Assembly (NCBI GenBank): GCA_001000675.1
Contig: LCHW01000001.1
Span: 160,686-224,685, forward strand
Reading direction: 5' to 3'
DNA length: 64,000 nt
DNA from: Candidatus Wolfebacteria bacterium GW2011_GWE2_44_13
Lineage (GTDB): Bacteria; Patescibacteria; Paceibacteria; UBA6257; UBA9933
Shown: positions 31,926 through 42,278 of the stretch, in pieces
How the letters are laid out: each line of letters opens with the position of its first letter
How positions within the stretch are numbered: the stretch's first letter is position 1
The notes under the pieces: generated by a model
Seen by the model: only the letters and a program-made list of their open reading frames with translations
What the model was told of the DNA's origin: nothing
Database searches by the model: none
Translations under genes and position numbers: made by a program

Positions 31926-34900
31926 ATGAGCGGCAAGCGTATTGAACAATCACAGCTTCGCACGATCGATCGGTTAGCTAAAGAACTTTCATCAGTTACG
32001 CAACTTTCGTTCGATGGGCGAACGGCGCATGCCTTTTCTCGAGACGCAAAAGCGACCATCATCCGCATTCGGGCGATGTATCGATCGTTGACGGATAATT
32101 TTTCAAAAAATATTTATTTTACCCAGAGTATCGAATTGCTCCTGGATAATTTTCCGTACGTTATTGATAGCGCACTTACCGAGTTGCTTGAGCGATGGCA
32201 AGATCGCGAGACGATGCATATTCCACAAATGGTTGATCGCAATGGTAAAAAACGGCCGCGTGCATATTTGATTGCACACGCGCTGACGAGTGCTACCGAT
32301 GCAAATATTAATCGCGAATCCGTGCTTGCGTTTCTTGATAGTTATCAGCGAATGGCCCCGCTTTCTATTCGTGAACTCGATATTTTCCCGGACATGTTGC
32401 GATTTGTTCTGCTCGAAGAGACGCTACGAGTTATGCAAGCGACTCTTGATGCGTATCAGGAAATTGCTAATGCGGAAAAGTGGTTTATTCGTGTACTTAA
32501 TGCGGTGGATCGGCGGGAAAGTGATGAGCGGCTTACGCAACTCACAATCATGCTCGCGAAACAGTACACCGTTATCCCATTACATTTCAGCTTTCATTTA
32601 TTGCAACGTATCTCCCAGTCTGGCAAAGAAAAGGAGTTGCGTATTATGAGTAAGTGGCTCAAGTTAACGCTTGCGCGGCGTGGGTTTGGATATGCACGTC
32701 TCTCAAACTTAATTGTCCGCACTGATCGTGAACAGGCAGCTACGTTTAGCGCCGCTATTAATGCATTGCGTTGGCTCGCACAGATGCGATGGGATCGAGT
32801 CTCCGCGCCATTGAATGTTGTCGACGCAGTGTTGCGCCGTGACCCTGCGGAATGTTTTGAGCAGTTGTCTGATGAAACACTTGGACAGTATCGACGAGCC
32901 GTTGTGCGTATTGCTGGTAAAACGGGCGTGCATGATGTTGAAGTTGCTCGAGAAGCAGTGCGTTTTGCACGGCTCGCACAGGAGGATAGCGGGCAGCCAA
33001 AGCGACAATCCCATGTTGGGTATTTTCTTATTGACGAAGGCGTTATGGCGCTTGAACGAGCATTCGGATATCGTCCTACGATACGGGAACGGTTGCGGCG
33101 GTTCGTTCGTGCGCATGCGACACAGTTGTATTTAGGAGGGATTGCGTTCGTTACTGCATTGGTTGTATGTATTGTATTCCTATTGGGCGGAGGAGCGAGA
33201 ACACCGTGGTTCGTAGATCTACTATTATTCCTTGCAACAGTAGTGCTTGCTTCGGAAGTGGGGAGTGTGTGTATGCACTATCTTGCGGTACGTCTCTTGG
33301 AGCCGCGTGTACTTCCTTGTCTTAATCTTGAATCAGGCGTTGGGCCCGATCGACGAACACTGGTTGTTATGCCATCGATGTTGCGCAATTCGGAGTCAAC
33401 GCAACGGTTATTACGGAGACTTGAAACTAATTGTATCGCCAATGTCGATCCTGATGTGTTTTTTGTTGCGTTAATGGATTTTCGCGATTCGGTTGAAGAA
33501 TTTTCGGAGACAGACACAGCACTGGTTGCTGAATTTGCAGCGGGCATTGAGGAACTTAATGCGCGATACCCGTCCACCATTCCGCGTTTCGCGCTGTTTC
33601 ATCGCTATCGCAAATGGAATGTGGCGGAAAAAGTTTATATGGGGTGGGAGCGCAAGCGAGGGAAGCTGCGCGAGTTTAACGAGCTGTTGCGCGGAAAAGA
33701 AACGTCGTACGTGGAGGGGTCGCTTGAACGAGCAGCCCAGTTTGGCCATGTGCAGTATATTGTGACAATCGATGAAGATACCGAGCTCGTGCGTGATAGT
33801 GCAAGTATACTTATTGGTACAATCGACCATCCGTTGAATCGTCCGGTTATCGATCCTGATCGACGCGTGGTTACTCAGGGATATGGCATTATCGAACCAC
33901 GCCTTGCTGTGCGATTTAGCGAAGGAACCTCGTCGCTGTTTGCGCGTCTTTTTGGCGGTTTTCCAGGCATTGAAGCTTATTCGTCCTTCATATCCGACTT
34001 ACATCAAGACCTATTTGGCGAAGGTATTTTTCATGGAAAAGGAATCTATGATATCGACGCTGTTGAAGCGACGATGCGCGATCGTATTCCGGAGAACACG
34101 ATATTAAGCCATGACTTATTAGAGGGGCTCTATGCACGGGTTGGTCTTGCAAGCGGCGCACATATTCTTGAAGGGTTTCCTCAGGGCTACCATGAATATA
34201 TGAAGCGTGCTCATCGGTGGACGCGCGGCGATTGGCAAATCGCGCAGTGGGCGTTCACGCGCCGTGGTTGTGTATTTTCTGCAATTGGACGATGGAAGAT
34301 TTTTGATAATTTGCGCAGAAATATGCTTCCTATCGCACTTGTCGCTGTAGTTATGGCGACGCTGTTTTCTCACGCAGATGTATTTATATGGAGTGTTGTT
34401 GCACTCGGTTCACTTGGGTTTGGACAATTATTTCCGGCGTTAATTCATGCAATCATAACGGCAACTTCGCTTGATCGACGAACTGGTTTGTATTATCGGT
34501 TGCGAATCACGGGGGCTGCAATTGGTGTCGCGTTCATTAAGACGATCTTGTTGGGCGTATTTGCTTTGCACGCAACAGTTATTACACTCGACGCAATCAC
34601 GCGGAGTATGTGGCGTTTATTCATTTCGAAACGTAAATTGCTTGAGTGGCAGACGGCTTATGAAACTGCTGCTCGAGCACGAAAAGGTATTATGCATTTT
34701 ATTGGGTTTATGTGGCGCAGCACCACCATTTCATTTGTATTAATGATGCTCGTATTGTTTGCTCCGCATCCTGTGCTTGAACCGGTTACGTTGCTCTGGG
34801 CGATTGCGTGGCTTTCTGCACCTTTTGTTGCTCGCTTGATGAGCTACCGATTTATTCGATCAACTCGATTGCGTGCAAGCGATGCGCAGTACTTACGGGC

Positions 34901-37900
34901 CATCGCGGCGCGAACCTATTGGTTTTTTTCCGATATGGCGACAAAGGAAAGCCAATGGCTTATGCCCGATCATTTTCAGGAAGAACCGGTTGCAAAGCGG
35001 CATATGTTTGGACTTGGGCTATCGCCGACAAATCTTGGTATGTACCTGCTCTCCCTTTCGGCTGGACGCGCGATGGGGTTCGTCGATATGAAACGTTATG
35101 CGGAGCGCATTGAGAATGCATTTCGTAGTATTGATCGTCTTGAACGATACAGGGGGCATTTTTTCAATTGGTATGAACTGAAAGGACTTTCCGCGTTGCG
35201 ACCAAAGTACGTTTCTAGTGTTGATAGCGCTAATCTTGCGTTGTCGCTTGTTGCGTTGCGCGGTGCTATTGGGGAGGCGCTTCGTGCCCCGCTTGTTTCG
35301 ATCGAAATGATTACAGGAGCTGATGCTAGCCTCGCGGTTCTTTTTGATGCGTGCCAACAGGCCCTGCGTGTAAACGGTCTTGATATTGAAGATAAGAATA
35401 TGATATTGGCAATCCGTACTACTACTGTCGAAGCGCGTGCAACACTTGCACGCACAGGCGCATTTCCATTGACCGTACAACTATGCGAAAAGACGCTCGC
35501 TACTGTATCGAGAGAGCTTTCTTCTGTTGGGAGTATGGTGGATACGCTTCACACACGCGGAAGAGGTGATGTGTACGGTGATGTTTTTTTTGCTGCGCGC
35601 CATAGTATGGAATCTATTATTGCAATGCATGATGCTGTTGAGCTCTATTGTGGCTATATGGTAGCCCCTGTGATTTCTTGCGTTGATTCAATCCCTTCAT
35701 TACGTGTTCCGTACGCACAGTTATTGGAAGCGATTGCTCATATTCCAACTATTCAAACATTGTCAGATGGCACAATACGCGAACAGCTTGATCGTATTGG
35801 ATTTGCGAAAATACTTACTACTGTTGATGCGTCTACTAAAGATATTGCATTGGTGTATGCGTGGCATAATGAATTTTTGGCTCGACTTGCGCGATCTGAA
35901 GAGGCTGCACGCACAGTACAGCGACAACTCTCTGTGGCAAAACGCTTAGCTGATGGGTATGTCGATACGATGGACTTCACGTTTTTGTATGATGCTGAGC
36001 GAGGATTATTTCATAGTGGATTTAACGCTACAACCGAACATCTTGATGATGCATTTTACGACCTCCTGGCATCGGAGGCGAACTCGGCGAGTATTTTTGG
36101 TATTGCAAAGCGCGCTGTACCAGCACGTCACTGGACGTACCTTGGACGGAAGTTAATCAAAGGAAGGGGCGGTAAGGCACTGGTTGCTTCGTGGGCAGGT
36201 TCGTTATTTGAGTATCTTGGCACATTGATTTATTTCGACGTTCCCCGTAAAAGTTTTTGGGGCATTTCTGCGCGTCGTGCAATCGATTCGCATCGGCGTT
36301 TTGCACACCGGTTTGGTATTCCGTGGGGAATGGGCGAGTCGGCTTCTGCGGATCTCGATATCGAGCATAACTATCATTACCAGGCATTTGGCGATCCATC
36401 GCTTGGGTACAAACGGGGACTATCTGAATTTGCTGTGGTTGCGCCTTATGCGACAGCGCTCGCACTTCCGTTTAATCCTTCGCTTGCGATTAATAATTTT
36501 CGTGCATTGATGCGTGCAGGTGCATTTGGAGGATATGGATTTTATGACGCGATTGATTATACCGGCATCGAAAAAAATAAGCGTATGCACGGGCGACCGG
36601 CGCGTATCTATTTCGCACATCACCAAGGGTTTATTTTAACGTCGATTGCTAACGCATTGATGAATGGGTGGGTTCGTCGTTTGGTTGCGGAAGATCCTGC
36701 TATGGTAGTTGCGACGCAACTGTTTGAAGAAAAGATGCCGGATGTTCCTACAGTGGAGCCGGTTTCAGCTGTTGCCCCTGCTGTTGAGCGCGTCTCTCTT
36801 CGGTCAGTAGAACAAGATGCACCGCGGCGGTATATTCCTGTGCGCACAAAGGAGGCACAGCTTCGTGTATTATCTAACGGCTCATATCACGTTTCTATTA
36901 CGAGCACTGGTGCGGGTAGTAGTCGATATGATAATTTGCGCATCACCGAGAAATGCGACAACATGCTCGAAGAATCGCAGGGAACATTCTTTTACCTTTT
37001 CGATAAAAAGCGAAACGCATTGTGGTCTCCAACATTTATGCCAACGAAGACGCCTGGTGCGCGTAGTAATGTTTCTGTGGGCGAAGAAGTTATTTCGTTC
37101 GAAAAAATATATGAAGGAATTACGAGCCGCATGACGGTTGCCGTTGACCCTCATTCTCCGGTCGAAGTGCGTGAACTTTCTTTACTAAATCGGCGTACCG
37201 AACCAGTAACGCTTACGATTGGTGTGTGTGCTGACATTGCACTTTCTCGCGGAAGTGCAGAAGCGGCTCATCCAAATTATGAGCGATTATTTATTGCGTC
37301 AACGACGGCATTTGATGGAGCGGCTTCCTTGTTTTCTCGCCCCGATCCTCGTGATCGCGAAAAAACGGTTAGTGCTGGAGCTATGATTGTGTCTTCGGAT
37401 TCGATTAGCGAGCTTGCGGCAGTGCGAGGCCGAGAAGTATTTTTCGGATCCCCTATGTACAAACGCGAGCCTGCAATTATGCGTGATCCGTCCCGCGCAG
37501 CCACTGAACTTCCCCAGTATACACTCGACAGTGCAGCTGGGTTCGTATGGACAATGACTATTAAGCCAGGGGAGACACAAAACGTTGCGTTTGTTCTTGC
37601 AGCCGGAGATTCCAATACGTCTGTAGAGCACACGCTCGAGCCCTTTCGCTCATATTCGGCGATTGAACGACTCATACACAATGCGGATAAGGCGGGAGGG
37701 TATCTACTCGATTCTCTTGCGATTTCCTCTTCGCAAGCTGAAACATTTTCTGCACTCGCATCGTTGTTAAGTGTCCGTTCTCGGTATACGAGTACAGTTG
37801 AGGCTCCAGAGATACCTGCAATTGGCTCGGTGTGGAAGTGTGGCATTTCTGGAACGCGTCCTATTTTTGTGCTTGCGGTATCTGCGGTTACCCATCTCTC

Positions 37901-40694
37901 AATTATTCGACAGGTAATCTCGTGCCATACTTATTTTATTAAAAAAGGTATCAAGGCTGACATTGTTATTTTTAATGAACATGCAGGGGGATATTTAAAA
38001 ACATTTGAAGATGAGATCGACTTCTTGTTGTATACATCTACGCACGGTGCCGTTTCTGAGACGAGTAATATTGTGCATGTGCGGGGTGACCAATTTTCTC
38101 CCGATGAGCAAATTTTATTACGATCCGTTACGCCGGTTTGGATTGATGCACGTAAACAGACGCTTGCCGATGCTGTTTCTGCATTGATGCGTATGCCTGA
38201 ACCTCTAATTCCTTCTAAGCTTATCACGAGCGAGCAGACACAAAAACGTATTAAGAATATTGCTCCCATAGAAGATGCACCCAGTTCTCTTATGTTTGAA
38301 AATGGATTTGGTGGATTTGATGTTGATACGCATGACTATGTTATTCGTATGACTAAGGAGCGACGTCCTCCTGTGCCATGGACGAACGTTGTTGCCAACC
38401 CGCACTTCGGCTTTCTTGCGACTGATCGGGGCATGTCTTTCACGTGGGGACTTAATAGTGTTGAAAACAAATTAACCGTACCCTACAATGATCCGCTTGC
38501 TTCACTCACCGGAGAGGCAATCTACGTGCGTGATAATCGTACGGGAGAATTCTGGAGCCCGTTGCCGGTTATCGGAGATCGTACCGCTTCGTATGAGGTT
38601 CGTCACGGACAAGGCTATTCTTTGTACAACACATTGCAAGGAGGGCTTGCGCTTGCTTTGCGCATGACCATTGATCCTGATCATCCGATTAAGTATCTTT
38701 CGCTGTCTGTGCGTAATACTGCATCGACCGATCGTGACCTTTCAGTACTTGGCTATTTCGAGTTACTCCTTGGTAATACGATTAAAGAAACCGGGAAGCA
38801 TCTTTCATTTTTTTTACTGTCGGGAAACTGTATCGTTGCACGACAATCGCGTTCGAATGCATTTCCAGACCTTCGTACCGTTGTGGGCATTGCGGGAGGG
38901 GCTGATCATTTTACGTTGAGCAAAAAAGAGTTTGTTGGGCGGTTCAATGACCTCCGTACTCCCGATGCGATTGCGTCCGCGCAGCTTTCTTCTGATGTGT
39001 TATTTAGCGGTGAGCCATGTGCTGCGTTATCCCATTCAATTCTTGTACAAGCGGGAGAAGAAGTGACTGTCGATTTCTTTATGGGCGAGACGGATCAGAA
39101 TTCCGTTACTGCATTATATGAACGAGCGAACACGGCGGGCGCTGCGTCTGCTGCGTTTGACGCAAGTCGAAATCAGTGGGATCAATTGCCGCGCGTTTCG
39201 TTTGACCTTCCTGATGCATCTCTTGCGCTGTTATGTAATCGTCTTCTTCCCTATCAGACATTAACTTCACGTATTTATGGACGCACTGGGTTTGCACAGA
39301 TCGGCGGTGCATTTGGATTTCGCGACCAACTGCAGGATGCACTTGCATTACTGTGGATTGATTCGCAATGGGTGAGAAGCCATATTCTTGCGTCTGCTGC
39401 GCACCAGTTCATTGAAGGCGATGTGTTGTCGTGGTGGCATCCACATAATAATTTTGGTGCGAGAACCCGATTGTCCGATCCGCATCTTTGGTTGCCGTAT
39501 GTTGTTGCGCGCTATATTCGATTTACGGGAGACACGTCTATTCTTGATGAAAAGATTCCTTATCTTGTTGGTGATATTCCTGACGCTGAAACGCAGAGTG
39601 TTGTAGGAATATTTTCTGCAGGAACGAACAACGAATCATTGTACGATCACTGTGTTCGAGCGATTGAGCATGCATTAACAGTTGGTCCGAACGGGTTGCC
39701 GTTGATGGGTGCCGCGGATTGGAATGATGGATTGAATAATGTGGGTCCCGAGGGGCGTGGAGAAAGTGTATGGCTCGCGTGGTTTACCATCGCAGTATTA
39801 CGCGATATGCGTGCAATGACCGATGCCCGCGGCGATCATGATCGTGCTGAGCGATATGCTAAACAAGAGCACGCGTATCACGATGCGATTATGCGACACG
39901 GATGGGACGGAAAGTGGTTTCGCCGCGCGTATACTGATACTGGCATTCCGATTGGAGCTGCAACTGCTAAGGAATTTCGCATCGATTCCGTTGTGCAATC
40001 ATGGGCGCAGTTTATTGATGGCAATACGCCTGAAGTGTTGCAGGCACTGCAATCGGCAAAAGAAGAATTACACATTTGGGATGGTATTGTTTCGCTCGCT
40101 TGGCCACCATCAACACGCGACGAGCTTGATCTTGGTACTATTTCTGACTATGCCCCTGGCATTCGTGAAAATGGAGCCCAATATAATCATGCGGCACTGT
40201 GGTTTGCTCGCGCCTTGTTCGAGGCAGGGGATCCAGATAGTGCTATGGTGATTATCGATGCGGTAAATCCTATTAAGCGAAGCGAAACGCCAGAGCGTGC
40301 CACGCTGTATCGCGGGGAGCCGTATGCGGTTGCTGCTGATATTTATGCAAAACCTACCTATGAAGGGCGCGCGGGATGGACATGGTACACTGCTTCTTCG
40401 GGATTGTTTTATCGGACTGTAATTGAGCAATTGTTGGGGCTGCGACGCACGGGGGAGTGGTTGTCATTTGTGCCTGTGTTCCCATCCGACTGGAGTGAGG
40501 CTTCTGTAATAATTCCGTTTGGAGCTACGTCCTATCATATTCGGTACGAAGTTGTTGATGTTGGGTCTGTGGAAGCGCCTGGGGTTGTACTTGACGGTGT
40601 GCGTGCTGTTGAAAACAAAATATTACTTGTTGATGATAAGCGCGAACACGTAGTGATTGTGCGATTTGTGCGCCGTGCCCCGCAGGCAAAATAA
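31926..40694 (+). CDS. ndvB: Cyclic beta-1,2-glucan synthase-like protein (GT84 + GH94)
   Basis: A protein of ~2,922 residues, matching the length of NdvB/Cgs. Order: a soluble N-terminal domain (1-395), two TM segments (~399-450), a GT84 glycosyltransferase domain with DED (616-618), SHDLLEG (728-734) and HRWTRGDWQ (763-771), a group of TM segments (~800-975), a glycoamylase-like domain (~990-1570, with GLSPTNLGMYLLSL and WGMGESASAD), and a GH94 phosphorylase-like region (~1640-2900) with ADWNDGLNN (2597-2605, catalytic Asp ~2601). In relatives GT84 extends a UDP-glucose-derived beta-1,2-glucan, and the GH94 part trims its length. ATG 31926 lies 6 bases after TATCAT. It is a single-gene unit with no transporter (ndvA) nearby. 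Confidence 0.9.
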   Translation: MSGKRIEQSQLRTIDRLAKELSSVTQLSFDGRTAHAFSRDAKATIIRIRAMYRSLTDNFSKNIYFTQSIELLLDNFPYVIDSALTELLERWQDRETMHIPQMVDRNGKKRPRAYLIAHALTSATDANINRESVLAFLDSYQRMAPLSIRELDIFPDMLRFVLLEETLRVMQATLDAYQEIANAEKWFIRVLNAVDRRESDERLTQLTIMLAKQYTVIPLHFSFHLLQRISQSGKEKELRIMSKWLKLTLARRGFGYARLSNLIVRTDREQAATFSAAINALRWLAQMRWDRVSAPLNVVDAVLRRDPAECFEQLSDETLGQYRRAVVRIAGKTGVHDVEVAREAVRFARLAQEDSGQPKRQSHVGYFLIDEGVMALERAFGYRPTIRERLRRFVRAHATQLYLGGIAFVTALVVCIVFLLGGGARTPWFVDLLLFLATVVLASEVGSVCMHYLAVRLLEPRVLPCLNLESGVGPDRRTLVVMPSMLRNSESTQRLLRRLETNCIANVDPDVFFVALMDFRDSVEEFSETDTALVAEFAAGIEELNARYPSTIPRFALFHRYRKWNVAEKVYMGWERKRGKLREFNELLRGKETSYVEGSLERAAQFGHVQYIVTIDEDTELVRDSASILIGTIDHPLNRPVIDPDRRVVTQGYGIIEPRLAVRFSEGTSSLFARLFGGFPGIEAYSSFISDLHQDLFGEGIFHGKGIYDIDAVEATMRDRIPENTILSHDLLEGLYARVGLASGAHILEGFPQGYHEYMKRAHRWTRGDWQIAQWAFTRRGCVFSAIGRWKIFDNLRRNMLPIALVAVVMATLFSHADVFIWSVVALGSLGFGQLFPALIHAIITATSLDRRTGLYYRLRITGAAIGVAFIKTILLGVFALHATVITLDAITRSMWRLFISKRKLLEWQTAYETAARARKGIMHFIGFMWRSTTISFVLMMLVLFAPHPVLEPVTLLWAIAWLSAPFVARLMSYRFIRSTRLRASDAQYLRAIAARTYWFFSDMATKESQWLMPDHFQEEPVAKRHMFGLGLSPTNLGMYLLSLSAGRAMGFVDMKRYAERIENAFRSIDRLERYRGHFFNWYELKGLSALRPKYVSSVDSANLALSLVALRGAIGEALRAPLVSIEMITGADASLAVLFDACQQALRVNGLDIEDKNMILAIRTTTVEARATLARTGAFPLTVQLCEKTLATVSRELSSVGSMVDTLHTRGRGDVYGDVFFAARHSMESIIAMHDAVELYCGYMVAPVISCVDSIPSLRVPYAQLLEAIAHIPTIQTLSDGTIREQLDRIGFAKILTTVDASTKDIALVYAWHNEFLARLARSEEAARTVQRQLSVAKRLADGYVDTMDFTFLYDAERGLFHSGFNATTEHLDDAFYDLLASEANSASIFGIAKRAVPARHWTYLGRKLIKGRGGKALVASWAGSLFEYLGTLIYFDVPRKSFWGISARRAIDSHRRFAHRFGIPWGMGESASADLDIEHNYHYQAFGDPSLGYKRGLSEFAVVAPYATALALPFNPSLAINNFRALMRAGAFGGYGFYDAIDYTGIEKNKRMHGRPARIYFAHHQGFILTSIANALMNGWVRRLVAEDPAMVVATQLFEEKMPDVPTVEPVSAVAPAVERVSLRSVEQDAPRRYIPVRTKEAQLRVLSNGSYHVSITSTGAGSSRYDNLRITEKCDNMLEESQGTFFYLFDKKRNALWSPTFMPTKTPGARSNVSVGEEVISFEKIYEGITSRMTVAVDPHSPVEVRELSLLNRRTEPVTLTIGVCADIALSRGSAEAAHPNYERLFIASTTAFDGAASLFSRPDPRDREKTVSAGAMIVSSDSISELAAVRGREVFFGSPMYKREPAIMRDPSRAATELPQYTLDSAAGFVWTMTIKPGETQNVAFVLAAGDSNTSVEHTLEPFRSYSAIERLIHNADKAGGYLLDSLAISSSQAETFSALASLLSVRSRYTSTVEAPEIPAIGSVWKCGISGTRPIFVLAVSAVTHLSIIRQVISCHTYFIKKGIKADIVIFNEHAGGYLKTFEDEIDFLLYTSTHGAVSETSNIVHVRGDQFSPDEQILLRSVTPVWIDARKQTLADAVSALMRMPEPLIPSKLITSEQTQKRIKNIAPIEDAPSSLMFENGFGGFDVDTHDYVIRMTKERRPPVPWTNVVANPHFGFLATDRGMSFTWGLNSVENKLTVPYNDPLASLTGEAIYVRDNRTGEFWSPLPVIGDRTASYEVRHGQGYSLYNTLQGGLALALRMTIDPDHPIKYLSLSVRNTASTDRDLSVLGYFELLLGNTIKETGKHLSFFLLSGNCIVARQSRSNAFPDLRTVVGIAGGADHFTLSKKEFVGRFNDLRTPDAIASAQLSSDVLFSGEPCAALSHSILVQAGEEVTVDFFMGETDQNSVTALYERANTAGAASAAFDASRNQWDQLPRVSFDLPDASLALLCNRLLPYQTLTSRIYGRTGFAQIGGAFGFRDQLQDALALLWIDSQWVRSHILASAAHQFIEGDVLSWWHPHNNFGARTRLSDPHLWLPYVVARYIRFTGDTSILDEKIPYLVGDIPDAETQSVVGIFSAGTNNESLYDHCVRAIEHALTVGPNGLPLMGAADWNDGLNNVGPEGRGESVWLAWFTIAVLRDMRAMTDARGDHDRAERYAKQEHAYHDAIMRHGWDGKWFRRAYTDTGIPIGAATAKEFRIDSVVQSWAQFIDGNTPEVLQALQSAKEELHIWDGIVSLAWPPSTRDELDLGTISDYAPGIRENGAQYNHAALWFARALFEAGDPDSAMVIIDAVNPIKRSETPERATLYRGEPYAVAADIYAKPTYEGRAGWTWYTASSGLFYRTVIEQLLGLRRTGEWLSFVPVFPSDWSEASVIIPFGATSYHIRYEVVDVGSVEAPGVVLDGVRAVENKILLVDDKREHVVIVRFVRRAPQAK

Positions 40695-40697
40695 AAA

Positions 40698-40722
40698 GCG
40701 TGCACGTTATTCATGTGCACGC
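40698..40722 (-). terminator. Terminator for GIY-YIG gene (minus strand)
   Basis: GCGTGCAC / GTGCACGC stem. The A run at 40691-40697 gives a T run on the minus strand. It overlaps the 3' end of the minus-strand gene. Confidence 0.6.
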
Positions 40723-40964
40723 ACAAGTTCTAGTTTCTTATTTCGTGGGAGACGCTTTATGGCAATCTCCCGCTTAAGTGCCGTTCCCTTATCGGGGCAT
40801 TGTTCGGAATAGATAATGCGCTTTGCTCCACGAGCAAACACATATTTAGATCCCTTGCCCGATGCGTGTTCAGTAAAGCGACGGGCAATGTCTGTTGCGA
40901 TGCCGGTATACAGTGTGCCATCGGCGCATTCGAGAATGTATACAAAGTAGGGAGTAGGGATCAT
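40707..40964 (-). CDS. GIY-YIG domain protein (UPF0213-like)
   Basis: An 85-residue single-domain protein. FVYILECADGTLYTGI holds the GIY-YIG motif (here VYI...YTG), followed by RRFTEHASGKGSKYVFARG with the catalytic Arg, and then a late Glu (ALKREIAIK). These stand-alone nucleases are common and of unclear cellular role. It converges on the glucan synthase gene. Confidence 0.9.
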   Translation of the reverse strand: MIPTPYFVYILECADGTLYTGIATDIARRFTEHASGKGSKYVFARGAKRIIYSEQCPDKGTALKREIAIKRLPRNKKLELVRAHE

Positions 40965-41048
40965 AGCGGGTTATACTGTTAGTATATCAGGAATATTGTG
41001 TAATTTCTCAATGGAATGCGGCTGTATTTCATGCTATACTACTGTAGT

Positions 41049-42278
41049 ATGGCCGCACTAGATAAAGAATCGATTGAAAAATTACTGAAACAGCCGGAAG
41101 GCCAAGTTTCTATTATTGAACTTGTAAAAGGTATTATTGAGTTTGCGTATGTTTCTCGCGCATCTGATATTCACCTCGATCCGTTCGAAGATAAGCTTGT
41201 TGTGCGATTTCGTATCGATGGAGTTATGCACGATACGTTTCATATTCCGAAAAGTATCCATCCGGAGGTTATTAGTCGTATTAAGGTCCTTTCAGGATTG
41301 CGCACCGATGAACATCAAGTGCCGCAAGATGGACGATTGCAATTCATTACCTCAGATTCAGTGAAGTTCGATATTCGCGTTTCTATCGTGCCAACGTATC
41401 ATGAAGAAAACACGGTAATGCGTTTGTTGATTCAAGAAGGGCAGGCTGCTCGTGAACTCGAAACCATGGGTTTTTCAGAGCGTGATCTTAAGGTTGTTAA
41501 AAATGCTATCGCAAAACCGTACGGCATGTTGTTGGTTACTGGTCCGACCGGTTCAGGAAAAACAACAACGCTTTATACATTGCTGAAGAAATTAAATCAA
41601 CCGGAGGTGTCTATTATTACTATTGAAGATCCCGTTGAGTTCTCGCTTGAGGGAGTTGATCAGATACAGGTAAACCAACAAACAGGGCTTACGTTTGCTA
41701 CGGGGTTGCGTGCTATTTTGCGACAAGACCCAAACATTATCATGGTAGGAGAAATCCGCGATGAAGAAACAGCCGCTATCGCCGTTAACGCTGCGCTTAC
41801 AGGGCATTTACTCCTCTCAACGCTCCATACCAACGATGCAGCAACAACGTTGCCTCGATTACTGGATATGGGTATCGAGCCATTTTTGATTGCATCAACC
41901 GTTAATATCGCAGTTGGTCAGCGCTTGGTTCGTAAGATCTGTCCGGTATGTAAAGAAGAGAAAAAATATTCCGTTTCTGCTTTGGAAACATTGGGCTCCG
42001 CATTCCCCCCAGGGACGATTACCGCCGACGTTGCTTTCTATGAAGGAAAAGGATGTAAAACATGTAATAACACAGGGTATCTTGGACGTCTTCCTATCTA
42101 TGAGATTATGGATGCGTCTGATGCAATTCGCGAGGCCATCATTGCTCGCGCAAGTGCGGCCGATTTAAAAGCGATCGCTGTTCACGAAGGTATGACTACC
42201 ATGCTCGAAGATGGTATTCGCAAAGCAACACAAGGGCTTACTACATTAGAAGAAATTCTTCGCGTTATTCATGGCTAA
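41049..42278 (+). CDS. pilB: Type IV pilus assembly ATPase
   Basis: A 409-residue GspE/PilB-type secretion ATPase that powers pilin polymerisation. Walker A is GPTGSGKTTTLY. The Asp box (GEIRDEETA), His box (STLHTNDAATT) and a tetra-Cys zinc site (CPVC...CKTC) are all present; the zinc site is typical of PilB rather than PilT. The N1 domain found in longer PilB proteins is missing. ATG 41049 is chosen because TATACT (41035-41040) ends 8 bases before it and homology begins just after. It overlaps pilC by 8 bases. Confidence 0.94.
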   Translation: MAALDKESIEKLLKQPEGQVSIIELVKGIIEFAYVSRASDIHLDPFEDKLVVRFRIDGVMHDTFHIPKSIHPEVISRIKVLSGLRTDEHQVPQDGRLQFITSDSVKFDIRVSIVPTYHEENTVMRLLIQEGQAARELETMGFSERDLKVVKNAIAKPYGMLLVTGPTGSGKTTTLYTLLKKLNQPEVSIITIEDPVEFSLEGVDQIQVNQQTGLTFATGLRAILRQDPNIIMVGEIRDEETAAIAVNAALTGHLLLSTLHTNDAATTLPRLLDMGIEPFLIASTVNIAVGQRLVRKICPVCKEEKKYSVSALETLGSAFPPGTITADVAFYEGKGCKTCNNTGYLGRLPIYEIMDASDAIREAIIARASAADLKAIAVHEGMTTMLEDGIRKATQGLTTLEEILRVIHG

